64,000 bases of DNA from Benincasa hispida (Eukaryota > Streptophyta > Magnoliopsida > Cucurbitales > Cucurbitaceae), in the NCBI RefSeq assembly GCF_009727055.1, contig NC_052350.1:3334227-3398226 (forward strand), written 5' to 3'. How positions within the stretch are numbered: position 1 is the first letter of the stretch; every line of letters starts with the position of its first letter. Both the position numbers and the translations under genes were made by a program. The notes under the pieces were generated by a model that had not been told where the DNA came from, did no database searches, and saw nothing but the letters and a program-made list of their open reading frames with translations. Positions 35,466 through 47,800 of this stretch are shown here, in pieces.

Positions 35466-35649
35466 AAGAAACTTTAAAATGGCTTATGAATGCAGTAGTT
35501 TTCATCTTTTCACCTTGAAGGTCAATCGTCATTGCAAATCTATTGTTGGCATTCTCATCGATAATCATCTTATATTTATGTTTTATCTCTTCTACCATTT
35601 TTTTTTGTTCTCGACCCTTATTCTTAAATATCAGTCAATCCTTTTTATC

Positions 35650-35910
35650 TTCATACATCTCATTCTCATCACACACAAAAAAAGAAAAGAATTCAAATAT
35701 TTAAAGAAAGATGTAAAAAAAAATTTGTCACGTGACAAACTATAATTAAACAATTTGGTGAGATGTACAAAGACGACTATAGTCTCAAATACAACTAAGT
35801 ATCTTTGAGAAGCTGTCCCACGTCATTGGAAGAGGTCCTTTTTAAATCCTCTTTTTAAGTGAGGTTCCACACAAACAAAGTCTTGAGATAGAAACGTTTT
35901 CTCTCAAGAT
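35650..35910 (+). repeat. duplicated 5' flank of the decarboxylase array (copy of 39385-39640)
   Basis: Shared landmarks in the same order: TCTCATTCTCATCACACACA, AAATATTTAAAGAAAGAT, GTCCTTTTTAAATCC/ATCCTTTTTAAGTAAGGT, and ACACAAACAAAGTC/TACAAACAAACTC. This is the promoter-side sequence of copies 1 and 2; in copy 1 a MITE separates it from its exon 1. Confidence 0.6.
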
Positions 35911-35929
35911 CCAATTTTAAAGTTCAAAA

Positions 35930-36425
35930 TGTCAAATGAACCCAATTTTTTAAAAAATGTCAAATACCTCTTTGTTGATGTCATGACCACGTGAAGTTAC
36001 ATTATTGCCTTTTTTTTTTCTTTTTCCTCTTCTTCTCCAATGCGATAAATCTTCCTTTGCATGTTGTCTTCTTCTTCTCCAGCTTCTTCTCCTCTGTACG
36101 TCTTCTTCTTCTTCTCCGGCACAACGAGTCCATGCAAGTAGCTCCAATGCGAAACTTTGATGAGCAAGAGAAGAGAGAGAAGAGCAACGAAACGAACTAG
36201 GGGGAGAGAGATAGTTATTTGTGAGTGATAAAAGAAGAAAGAGCGAAAGATATAGTGATTTGTAAGTAAGAAAAGAAGAGAAAGCAAGATGAGCGAGAGT
36301 GAAACTACTTTTCCGCATGCGCGCGACTATATTTTGGTAATTTCACTCAAATTTGACGTCATCAAAGGGTCATTCGAGATTTTTTTTAAAAAAACCAGGT
36401 CATTTCACATTTTTGTCTAATTTTT
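35930..36425. repeat. MITE splitting the upstream region of decarboxylase copy 1
   Basis: The left end (TTCAAAATGTCAAATGAACC ... GTTGATGTCATGAC) and the right end read in reverse (ACAAAAATGTGAAATGACCT ... CTTTGATGACGTC) form imperfect inverted repeats of about 60 bp. The interior holds a CTTCTTCTT-rich tract (36060-36115). It interrupts sequence that is continuous upstream of copy 2. Confidence 0.65.
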
Positions 36426-36539
36426 GGGTCATCCATCTGGCCGACATGAATTTCCCCATATAATGATAGAACTGAAACTCAGAACGCAGCTCTTGCTAGG
36501 TGCTTCATACAAGCTACTACAAATAGATCCTCCATAAAC

Positions 36540-37160
36540 ATGGCCTCCCCAACTCTATCTTACCCGGTAAACCTTGTAAGCTCTTGTTTCACCCGCCATG
36601 AAATTTTAATGTTTATTGTGTCTATACAGCACTAAGATCCATTACTTAGACTTGAGTTTCGGGTTCTGCAGACAAACCATTTTGGATTTGGCTATAATTT
36701 GAGTTAGAGGCCACAGAGAAGAAAATCATCTTTCAAAGTTCGTCAGGTCAGTGTAGTTCTTTGTTTGGCTTCCACAAGAAGGGATTAAGATATATATGCC
36801 CCTTTTCCCCTTTTTATTTCATTTTGTTTGATTGTTGTTCAAAGTAGAAACAACGCAAAGAGATGCAATCACAAGAAGTGATTTTAAGAGAGAGCCTAAT
36901 GATCGACTTTCAAAACCTAAAATTAACCAAATTGTAGTTGGTTGTTAGAACTTAACTATTCAGATTGAAGCTTGAATTCATGATTTGATTGTCACTTTTC
37001 TTCAAAATCATTGTTAGGGAGGGAAATACTAAATCTTGGACAAGTTCCTAATAGACTAGACATCAATTATCTTTCCTAATGAAAAGATTTGAATTACTTG
37101 TTTTAGGTGGCACAGTGGTTGTGCCCTTTCTCTCTATTACAAATCCAATCTATTTATTAA
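36540..37160 (+). pseudogene. decarboxylase array copy 1: exons 1 and 2 plus part of intron 2
   Basis: Exon 1 36540-36575 (MASPTLSYPVNL) and exon 2 36672-36746 (TNHFGFGYNLS, then TAG, then RPQRRKSSFKVRQ) align with exons 1-2 of copies 2 and 3, including splice sites GTAAGC and GTCAGTG. An in-frame TAG at about 36705-36707 and the absence of exons 3-4 make it dead. Intron 2 sequence stays alignable with copy 2 to about 37150 (ATTCATGATTTG, GGGAGGGAAATACTAAATCT). The catalytic domain has been deleted. Confidence 0.8.
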
Positions 37161-37339
37161 TAAACGAGTAATATTTGGACGCAGTCCAAAATGAACATAT
37201 CTTAATACATCTCATTCTCATTGGATACATAAAGATTTGAGGGATATTGCATGTCCCTCACCTAAATTTAGTTTCTAAATAGTTGTATATTGCGTGTCAT
37301 CGTAAAGTAATATACAACTATTGATAGCTTCTTGACCCA

Positions 37340-38890
37340 ATAAAACAGCCGTTTTGTTTTCTTCACACCAATACCTCTTTTGATTTGTTTGATTTGTTTT
37401 ATTTATTTATTTATTATCTCCATCATAAGTATAGGTTAAATGAAAGATTTAGTTCGGGTAATAAATTTAGTTTCTAACTACTCTCTCAAATTTAAATATT
37501 TAATAAGAACTTTGATTTTAAATTTCGTGTTTAATAACTTTCGAAACGCTCAATTTTGTGTTTAATAGATTTCTAACATTTTCAACCTTCTAAAAAATTA
37601 ATGAATGAGGACTTAAGCTTTCATAAATGCAATAATTTAATCGTTTTAATTTTGATTTGTAATAATTTAGTTTTTGTATTTTCAAAATTATAACAAATAA
37701 CTCTTACTATAAATTTTTTTTATCCAAATTAATTATTGAGCTTTTATTATTTGACGATTTAGACTTTCTAGCTCATAGAAATATTAGATTCTTAATTAGT
37801 TTATTCATCAACCTACCAAAATTCTCATTAAATATTAATACTAATTTTTACTTAAGAGATTAAATTGTTACGAATTTTAAAATTACGAGTACTATATTAT
37901 TACATACTAAAATTTAGAGACTCAATTGTTATAAAGTTGAAATTACATGGAGTAAATAAATTATCACAAATCAAAGTTCATATACTAAAATGTTAGTTTC
38001 ATGAATATTTGGAATTGAATGTGACTTTTTACCTAAAATTAAATTTTAATTCTAAATTTCTAATAAAACGATGAAATTTCTAATAGAACGATGAACTTTA
38101 ATATTCTGTCTAATGGGTTAACTAGTTTTTAAAATAATATCAAATATGTCAAGAACACGTTACATACAAAAATCAAAAGTTCAAAATCTATTAAATACAA
38201 AATTAAGAGTTTAGAAATTTATTAGACATTATTAAAGTGCAATGAACTACTAAAACTTTTAAAACTTCAGTGATATGTTTATTACAAACTTTAAAGTTCA
38301 AGGAAATTAACTAAGGTTAGATATTTAATGGGTAATTGAGGCATGCATTGACGATTCCAAAGAAAATTGTATCTTAGAGTCAAAATTATTTGATTTATAA
38401 ATATTTAGGAGTTTAATCAATACAATTATAAGTTTCACACGAGTTACTTTTTTCAAATAGAATGTAACAAAATGTATAAATTGATACACTTACAAAAATT
38501 TATGATTTAAATCAATACAAATCTTAAAATAGGTATAAATTGATATTTTTTTCTAAATTTTTTTAGTATAAAAATTAAAGAAATGGAATCAAATTTTCAA
38601 TCACAGGTCCGCAAATACATACCAATTATTGTTAAACCAACTTCATCAAGTAACTTATGAATATATTATAATAAAAAAAAATGTTTAAAAGTCATGAGTT
38701 GCATCAGTCCCCTTCAGCAATAATTAGAAATTTCAGAAAAACAGTATTTATCCCAAACTCTCTTTTGTTTTCTAGGACTACTAAATTTTTTTCTTAACTG
38801 ACCACTTAATAACCGAATAATAGATTATGGCTTTCTATAACCTATCGTTTGCTAGAAAATCTTTAGTATATTATATATCATAATATAAAT
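37340..38890 (+). repeat. degenerate duplicated spacer, copy B
   Basis: This is the counterpart of 31740-33725 without the MITEs. Breaks in the alignment fall at about 37668 and 38805, exactly where copy A carries them. Confidence 0.65.
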
Positions 38891-38906
38891 AGTTATAATA
38901 TCCAAC

Positions 38907-39364
38907 TTATATTTTTTTAAAAAAAATCACTTTTAATCCCTAAACTTTCATAAAGTAACAATTTAGTTTCTAGACTTTGGTCTCTAATGATTTAGCATCT
39001 AAACTTTTAATTTTATAACAATTTAATTCCTAAATTTTACTATGTAACAATTTCATATTTATACTTTCAAATTTGTAACAACTTAGTCACTATTATAAAA
39101 ATTGTTGTTAAGATTTAATGAGATTTATGCATAATAAATTGATAAACTAATTAAAGACTCGATATTTTTAAAAAATACAAAGTCTACATCATAAAATAAT
39201 AACCATTAACATCAAAATTCGACAACTTTTTTTTTACATTAGGGACTAAATTGTTACATTTAAAGTTTAGGGACTAAATTGTTATAAAATTGAAAGTACA
39301 ATGGGCTAAATCGTTACCAACTAAAGTTTAGGGACAAAATTATTACTTTCCTTAAAGATATAAG
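38907..39364. repeat. foldback element built of TTTAGGGAC / GTCCCTAAA units
   Basis: The left arm reads CTTATATTTTTT ... AATCCCTAAACTTT ... GTAACAATTTAG. The right arm, reversed, reads CTTATATCTTTAAGG ... GTCCCTAAACTTT ... GTAACGATTTAG. Several internal copies of AAATTGTTACATTTAAAG follow the same pattern. Non-coding. Confidence 0.55.
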
Positions 39365-39789
39365 AAGATGTACTTATCTCTACATATCCCACTCTCATCA
39401 CACACAAAAAGAAAATAAAATAAATATTTAAAGAAAGATATAAAAAAAATTTATCAAAACTATGATAGGATAATTTAATAGGATATACAAAGATGGACGT
39501 AAATTGTGATGTGATGAAACTAAGTAATTTTATCTTTTAGAATACTGAAAAGTGCCTTTGTCTCCAATGCTACCCCACCCTTCTGGAACGTATCCTTTTT
39601 AAGTAAGGTCCGATACAAACAAACTCCTAAAATGGAAATATTCTCCTTCTCTGAGCTCTATCCTGCCTGATTCCCATGATCCTATCCAATGGCCATAAAC
39701 ATGAAGATGAACTTCCCCAAATAATGGTGGAACTGAAACTTAGAACGCATCTCATACAATCTACTACTACAAATAGAGATTGCATAAAC

Positions 39790-42700
39790 ATGGCTTCTCC
39801 AGCTCTATCTTTCCCTGTAAACCTTGTAAGCTCTTGCTTCACCCTCCATGAAATGTTATGTTTATTTTATGTGTACAGCTATAAGGGTCCACTAGTTAAA
39901 CTTGAGTTTTGGATTTTTGCAGACAAACCATTTTGGATTTGGCCGTAATTGGAGTTTAAGGCCACAGAAGAAAATCATATTTCAAAGTTCGTCAGGTCAG
40001 TGTAGTTCTGTGTTTGGCTTCCCCAAGAAGGCTTCGGACTTGAGATATATATGCATTTTTCTTTTTCTTTTTATTTCATTCTGTTTGATTCTTATACAAA
40101 GCAGAGAGAAGGAACCACAAGAATTGAATCTTTCTTATTGAAATGTGATCAAAGAGTCGGCCTACATATGAACGCGGCTGCTCAACAAAATAATAAGTAT
40201 TTGACCCACCAATTTTATAAATTGGTGTTAAATAATTCAACTTCAACAATGTTTACTATTAAAGTTTACACATTTATCGAGAAATTTCATCTTCTACTCT
40301 TTTTCTATTTTACACATTTATTGAGAAACTCTATGTTACAACTCTCTACACTCACAACAAAACTTCCTAACTCTAACATATTAACTCTAAACTTCATAGT
40401 TCAACTCAGCTCTTCAAATACCCCTAAATATCATAAACTCAATAATTGAAAGCTTATTGAGTTAACAATAATCAGTTTATTACAGTTACAGCAGAACAAC
40501 AGCCGTTAAATGGCTTGTTTTAATACTGATGAAACATGATTTGATTTGAAGCTCATATCTTAGAGGAAGAATAGATGTCTTAACCATTGAAGTAAGCTAA
40601 TGGTGAACTTTCAAAACTTATGCAAATTGCAGTCGGTTATTAGGAACTCATCTATTGGGGCTGAAGCTTGAATTCATGATTTGGCAGTCTACTTCTCTTC
40701 AAAATCCTTGTTGGGGAGGGAAATGCTAAATCTTAACTTCCTAATAGACAAGACATCAATAGTCTTTCCCAATGAAAATAATTTAATAACTTGTTCCAGG
40801 TCACACAGTTATTGTGCCCCTGCTGTCTGTGGTGGGGAATTCTTTAGATTTCCCTGTGCAACTTCAGTCTATCAACTTATAAACCAAGATAAAAGTGTAG
40901 GGTGTAGTCTGCTTCATACATGGATTTTACTTGACAGGTGACTTCATATATCTAAAATGTTAAGGACAAGGACCTAATTTTAACATGACGAGCAACAAAG
41001 AGATACAAAATTACGATACTGAATGACATCACAAGATGCAGAATTATGTATTTCAATTTTCTTGCAGGAAACGGGCATCGTTGAGTCAAGTAAAGATCCC
41101 AATGGGTCAGACTCTCTAAGAACCCAGGAAGGTAGTGACCCTCCTCTGATTAGAGCTTAGCGAGCTTCTGCCGAACAAAATACAGCTGATTTTCACTTTC
41201 CTGGACACAATAAAGGGAGGGCAGCACCATCATCATTAACTCAGCTCATTGGTCTAAAACCCTTTATCCATGACTTGCCTCCACTTCCAGAGCTTGACAA
41301 CCTTTTACGTCCCCAGGGCCCAATACTAGAAGCGCTGCAACAAGCAGCTAAACTTTTTGGAGCATTAGAGACTTGGTTCCTCGTTGAAGGAACCACAAGT
41401 GGAATTCAAGCTGCAATTATGGCAACTTGTTCTCCAGGCGAACATATAATTCTTCCTAGAAACTCCCATGCATCAGCTATATCTGCTTTGGTATTTTCTG
41501 GCGCAGAACCTGTTTACATCATGCCTGAGTATGATTCCAACTGGGACATCGCCGCCGGAGTCACTCCATCACAGGTGAGCAAGAATCAATGCTTCTCAAC
41601 TCATAGTTAGATACATGATGTAGGCTGTCAAAATTCAAAATAGACCAATGTTTACTAGTAGTGTGATCTAAGCAGTACCAATTCACAATCTAAGATGCTC
41701 ACTACTGAAATAAGTTCCATGCTTTTTGATTTGATGCAAGAAAACAGTAAATGGAAGCAGCATCTTAAACCTTCAACATTTTATTGTCCAGACAAAATTG
41801 AATTTCCTGATGAAGACCTCCCCACAAAATTTAAACCCTCGCATCTTTTTAAAGTTGATGAATACCCTGTTAGTTTAAATTCTTATTATGCCACAGGTTG
41901 TTAGAGCAATCAAAGATTCAGAGATGGAAGGTCAAAAAGTATCTGCAGTTTTTGTTACTTCACCTACTTATCATGGCATCTGCAGTAACTTGAGTGCGAT
42001 TTCCGAGATATGTCATGCCAAAGGAATCCCCTTGATTGTTGATGAGGCTCACGAGGCACGCTTTGGATTTCAACCTCAACTACTCATTCGGCATTACAAC
42101 AAGGGGCTGATTTGGTCGTCCAGTCCACTCACAAAGTTCTCTGCTCTCTTACTCAGTCATCGATGTTACACATGTCAGGGAATATTGTAGATAGAGAAAG
42201 AGTTTGTAGATGTTTACAATCACTTCAGAGCACTAGCCCCAGTTATCTGCTTTTAGATGCTGCCAGAGCTCAACTAAGTAATAATCCAAACAAGATTTTC
42301 AATAAAGCAATAGATTTAGCTAACCAAGCAAAGAACAACATAAATAAAATTTCAGGTATTTCTGTCTTAGAATTTCCCATTTTCTCCAGCTTCCCAGCCT
42401 TTGATCCATTGAGACTGACTATTGGTTTCCATCAACTTGGTTTGTCCGGCTATGAAGCAAATGAAATATTATACAAGAATCATGGAGTCATTTGTGAACT
42501 TATCGGTACACATTCCATTACAATTGTCATTAACCTTGGAATATGTGAATATGATACTAAGAGGCTGGTGTCAGGCCTCAAGGATGTAAGCTCTTTTGCA
42601 CGGAATCCAGGAACTGAAGGAAGAAGCAAACTTAACATTTCTGCACCCTTTACTGACATCAAAATCAGCTTGAACCCTAGAGAAGCCTTTTTTGCCAAAA

Positions 42701-42933
42701 AACGGAGACAAAGCATTAGTGAAAGTGTGGGAGAGGTGTGTGGGGAGCTAATATGTCCTTACCCACCAGGGATACCAGTAACAATCCCAGGTGAGATCAT
42801 AACTGAGAAAGTTCGAGATATTCTGCTCCATCTAAAAAGCAAAGGTGCCTATATAACAGGTGCTTCTGATCCCCAACTCTCTTCACTTATTGTATGCAAT
42901 GTGCAGGAGAAAGAGCATAAGACTCATGAATAA
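39790..42933 (+). pseudogene. decarboxylase array copy 2: near-complete Orn/Lys/Arg decarboxylase-like pseudogene
   Basis: All four exons of the intact neighbour are recognisable: 39790-39825, 39923-39995, 41068-41574 and 41897-42933. Four lesions are visible by comparison with copies 1 and 3. Exon 2 lacks 2 bp (CAGAAG instead of CAGAGAAG, about 39965) and shifts frame. An in-frame TAG lies at 41158-41160. One base is missing in exon 4 at about 42078-42100, with frame regained upstream of QSTHKVLCSLTQSSMLHM. Nine bases (Ala-Ser-Leu) are lost near 42255. The PLP-lysine region is kept, but DEAHGAH reads DEAHEAR, and the old stop is lost, adding about 11 residues. Exon 3 still reads KPFIHDLPPLPELDNLL and TTSGIQAAIMATCSPGEH. 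If transcribed it could give only partial proteins. Confidence 0.85.
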
Positions 42934-44821
42934 ATAATTATTTGGATCCTGATCGTTGTAGTTTCTAGAAGAACAATATAGACTAGTGTTTGGAGTGTTT
43001 ATTAGTATTTATATTGACAAGGAGGCAATGAATGAGGCTGACAAGTATCGATATCCTTGAGTGGGTTGTGATGGAGGAAAATTCTTGGAGGGAATGAATC
43101 TTCTGTAATGAGTTAGAACTATCCATAACGTTTGAGTTGCATGAAATAGCATGAGTGTTCATCTTTTCACCTCGAAGGTCAGTCAACTGAATCCAGGTCT
43201 ATAAACTTTATATTGACATTAATGCAATCATCCTATGATTTCTCTTTTATTGCCACCATATTTTTTCATCCTCAACCATGGATTACTGAAAACCACAGAT
43301 CCCTTTCGATTTCATCTCACGACCAAGATGAATCTGTCTTGATTGCAAGATGAAATCCAAGACCAAAAATTCTTGCATCTTGCATACTGCTTTACTCTCA
43401 GTTGTGAGATGAAATCCTTGAGAGAGTTCTTTGATGGAAACAAGCAATCTCCAACCACAATTTAAACCCATCTCCTTTGCAATCATCTCCCTTCACACAA
43501 ATTGACCAAAAATCAATTCTTTTATCTTACCTTCCTCCTACATTGGTCAGAATAAAATTGAGAACTCCACAGAAACCAACAAAATTGCCAAACCCCTCCG
43601 CACAAGCACAGATTCTCTGAAATCTGAACAAAATTCGTTTAAATCCAACAAAAACCACAGTTTGATCAAACATTTCATTCACAAAATCAAATGAAACAAA
43701 CCAAGATAACCCAACCAGAATACCCACAAATCAGATTCTCAAAAACTTGAAAACATCTCAAAATGGTGAGAGGTCAAACTAAGACCAAACAAATGCCAAA
43801 AACTCAGTAAGTTGCCCACATCAAAAGTCGAGGGACAGCCACATGCCAACACACAAAAGTTTAAAAATGAGCTAAACAAAGTGTATCCATTTGCATTGAG
43901 TTTCTTTTTACTACAACAATTAGGAGATAGGAATCAAACCTCCATCCTCAAGAGAGGGAATACATGCCAATACCATTGAGCTAAGCTCTTTGGCCTTTGG
44001 CTTGGGATTGAGTTTACCAACTTGAGTAACTGATTAGCATTTTTAATCCCGGTTCCTGATGCAGTACATAACAAACAACAATTCCATGAATTTTCCATCA
44101 TAACCAATAAAGCATCACGCGCTGCATATAATTTTATACATGTAAACGTACCGATGTCACATCCTAGGTGATACTTAATTCATTCAGCTCGTAAACTAAC
44201 TCCACAGGTTATAGAACTCTAAATATCTCAAAGAAAATCAATATTCTAGCTCACAAATTACCTTGCGAAGGGAAAGTGGGAAAAAAACCGTCGAAAAAGC
44301 CAAAAGAAACACCAAAATCAACAAAGGCAGTTCCACTATTCGACTGAGAGATCAAAATGAATTCTAAGATTTCTACTTACAATTCTTACTGGAAAGGAGT
44401 GTGGATCCATGAGCTAGTCCAGTCTCGTTTGGAAGATAATCGACTCTTCATTTCTACTATCAGCGAAGATTTGGGGAGGAAATTGTGGCGAGAGAAACAG
44501 AAGAAATGAAGATTGTAATCGGAGTGAAGAGAACCGGCGAGACTGCGCCAATGAGACTGTGAGGTTAATTTACTATTTTACCCTTAAAACGACTGTAGGA
44601 CAAAATTGGAATTGTGGATATTTATTGGTTTAAAAATAATTTTTCTTTTTCCTCCGTTTTTGTTTCTTATCGTTTCCGCTGGAGAGAACTTCCCAACTGA
44701 GCACTTGCTCTGTTAGTTCAAGCAGAATCGGCATAGCCATTTGAGCTTCAAAATAAAATCGTCACTGATTCCTAGAACTTATGGCGATAGCGCTTTGTTT
44801 TTCGTGGAGATAGATTTTGCA
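42934..44821. other. intergenic between decarboxylase copies 2 and 3
   Basis: 3' flank of copy 2 (homologous to the flanks of copies 0 and 3 around TTCATCTTTTCACC at 43160). Then comes sequence without a supported gene, a tRNA-like SINE head at 43925-43990 (minus), and a region at 44340-44560 that read on the minus strand looks like a 5' leader (CT-rich, then a 22-codon frame starting ATGAAGAGTCG). I could not tie the latter to any protein. Confidence 0.45.
43925..43990 (-). mobile_element. tRNA-like SINE head
   Basis: On the minus strand, A box TAGCTCAATGG (43983-43973) and B box GGTTTGATTCC (43940-43930) are spaced as in tRNA-derived SINEs. Flanking text (GGTATTGGCATGTATTCCCT) is one I recall as a common cucurbit dispersed repeat. 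It does not fold as an intact tRNA by eye. Confidence 0.5.
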
Positions 44822-47800
44822 ATGATGGTTTCCTCAGCTCTATCTTCCTCCATAAACCCGGTAAGCTCTTGCTCTTTCTTCATTCCATAAGCTATGCATT
44901 TAGCACAAATTTGTGAAGCTCTAGGTCTCGTCTACTAATGAAACTTAGATTTTTCGTTCAGCAGAATCATCATTTTCGGTTTGGTCACAGTTGGAGTAGG
45001 AGGCGGCAGAGAAGAAAGTCTTATTGTAGCATCCGTCAGGTCTGCGTCTTCCTCCTTTTCTCATCTGATTACTCCTCGGTGATCCGTGTTGAGTACAAAA
45101 AATGTAGGGTAGAAATTTGGGGGGATGGTGTGCTTTGAGTTGAAAATATTGTGTATACCTCTTTGATCACTTCGCTACGCTCATGTTCGTGTATTGTATT
45201 CTTTGAGATTGTGTAATCATTAGTTTTTCCCCTTTTATTTTCATTCCGTTTGCTCCGATCGAAAATTATGGTGGGTGCTCGAAACTTAAACTAGGCCCTC
45301 CAAGAAGATACTTGATTTCTCTATTCCATGAGCTGTGTTTTTGGCCCCTGTTATGATATGGATAATCAAAGATAAACAAAAAAAAAAAAAAATGTAAATG
45401 GTAGAGAATCGATGCAAAGACTTATTCGGTTCACTAACAGTTGGTTAGTTACGTCCACAGGAGAGAGCAATTTATTATTAGAGAAAAAAAACATCAGAAT
45501 AGATTGTGCGACATCATTAAAATCAGAAAGTTTATATAGCACACTCCTCTAAACTCTAAGGTCAAATTCATACATAATTAAAATAACATAAATAAGAATA
45601 CAAAATAGGTTTTGCATTATTGGTCTTTCAGAGCGACATCATTAAAATCAGAAAGTTTATATAGCGCACTCCTCTAAACTCTAAGGTCAAATTCATACAT
45701 AACTAAAATAACATAAATAAGAATACAAAATAGGTTTTGCATTATTGGTCTTTCAAAGTGCCAGGTAACATATTCAGAGCATTCCAACAGCTATCTCCAT
45801 TGCTCAAATGGACATTTATTTATTGAGAGTGTCTATTTTCAGCTTAAGCTCAATTTGATAGACTTATTTCCCTTGGTAAACTCCAGTCATTGTTCTAAAT
45901 GTGAAGGATCTATTCTAATTTGATTGCCAAGAAGATGTCAAATAATGTTTTTCAAGAGTGAAAGCATCATGCTATATATATGTTTATTCTTCCATTTTTC
46001 TTGCAGGAAGCAAACATTGTTGAGCCAAAGCACAACCAGGACAGGTCAAGAAAAAAGCAAACCACCGAGAAAGCAATTAGAGTACCTCCAATATCCCAAG
46101 AAGGTAGTCCCCCTCCTCTGGTTAATGCATTGAAAGTTTCAGCTGAGCAAAATGCTGCTCGTTTTCATTTTCCTGGGCATAATAGAGGGAGAGCAGGGCC
46201 ACCATCATTTACTCAGCTCATTGGTCTGAAACCATTTGTGCATGATTTACCCGAGCTTCCAGAGCTGGACAACCTCTTTTGTCCAGAAGGCCCAATTTTG
46301 GAAGCACAGCAGCAAGCAGCAAAACTTTTTGGAGCATCAGAAACATGGTTCCTCGTTGGAGGAACCACTTGTGGAATTCAGGCTGCAATTATGGCAACTT
46401 GCTCCCCAGGAGATCATATAATTCTTCCAAGGAATTCCCACGTATCCGTCATATCGGCTTTGGTGTTATCTGGTGCAATACCCAAATACATTATGCCTGT
46501 GTATGACTCCAATTGGGACATAGCTGGTGAGGTTACTCCATCACAGGCAAGTAAGTAACAGTGGTTTTCAACTCATGGGTACTAACATGTCACGTAGGGT
46601 ATAAAATTTCTCAATGCTTAGTAGTGACTACTAGTTATCTTATCTTAGTAATACCACTCACAATTTAGAAGCCTCACTACTACAGAAGAGATAACAGTTG
46701 GTTTGATGTAATATTAAATGTTGCACAAGTTAAGCTCTTTATATTTTGGTAACCAAACATTTAAGACTTAATAAGGAAAAATTTCCCTTAAATTTAAACC
46801 TTCAATCTCTATAAGTTGATTAACATAATACACTTTTATTCTAAAGAGCGAATAATTTTATTGTTTCACAGGTAGATAAAGCAATCAAGGATTTAGAAAT
46901 GCAAGGTCAAAAAGCATCTGCAGTTTTTGTTACTTCACCTACTTATCATGGCATCTGCAGTAACCTGAGTGAGATTTCTCAGATATGTCATGTTAAAGGA
47001 ATTCCCTTCATTGTAGATGAGGCTCATGGGGCACACTTTGGGTTTCAACCTGAGCTGCCTTTGTCTGCACTCCAGCAAGGGGCTGATTTGGCTGCCCAAT
47101 CGACTCACAAAGTTCTCTGCTCTCTTACTCAGTCATCAATGTTACACATGTCAGGGAATATTGTGGACAGAGAAAGAGTTTGTAGATGCTTACAAACTCT
47201 TCAAAGCACCAGCCCTAGTTATCTGCTTTTAGCATCATTAGATGCTGCCAGAGCTCAACTAAGTGATAATCCAGACAAGATTTTCAACAGAGCAATTAAT
47301 CTAGCATATCAAGCAAAAAGCAAGATAAACAAGATTTCAGGTATCTCGATCCTGAAATTTCCCCCGGTCACCAACTTTCCTGCTATTGATCCATTAAGAC
47401 TCACTATTGGTTTCCAACAACTTGGTTTGTCTGGCTATGAAGCAGATGAAATATTGTACAAAAATCATGATATCGTTTGTGAACTTGTTGGGAACCAATC
47501 CATTACATTTGTCATTAACCTAGGAACAAGTGAAGACGATATTGAGAGACTGGTTCCAGGTATTGAGGATGTGTGCTCTTTCGCATCGATTCTGGGGATC
47601 GAAGAAAGAAGCAAACTCAATGTTTCTGCACCCTTTCCTAATGTCAAGATCAGCTTGAATCCTAGAGATGCCTTCTTTGCGAAGAAAAGGAGAGAGAACA
47701 TTAAAGAATGTGTGGGAAAAGTGTCAGGAGAGTTGATATGTCCATACCCTCCAGGAATACCAGTAATGATCCCAGGTGAGACTATATCTGAGGAAGTTGT

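Noticed and set aside
35950..36318. Arg/Lys/Glu-rich minus-strand frames
   Set aside because: They come from the CTTCTTCTT tract within a MITE; low complexity, with all three minus-strand frames partly open.
43283..43727. Two minus-strand frames of about 66 codons
   Set aside because: No family pattern, no splice context joining them, and they fall in the 3' region of a pseudogene.
44340..44560. Possible bidirectional promoter with a short minus-strand gene
   Set aside because: The minus-strand frame is 22 codons and no downstream exon could be recognised; kept only as a remark in the intergenic entry.
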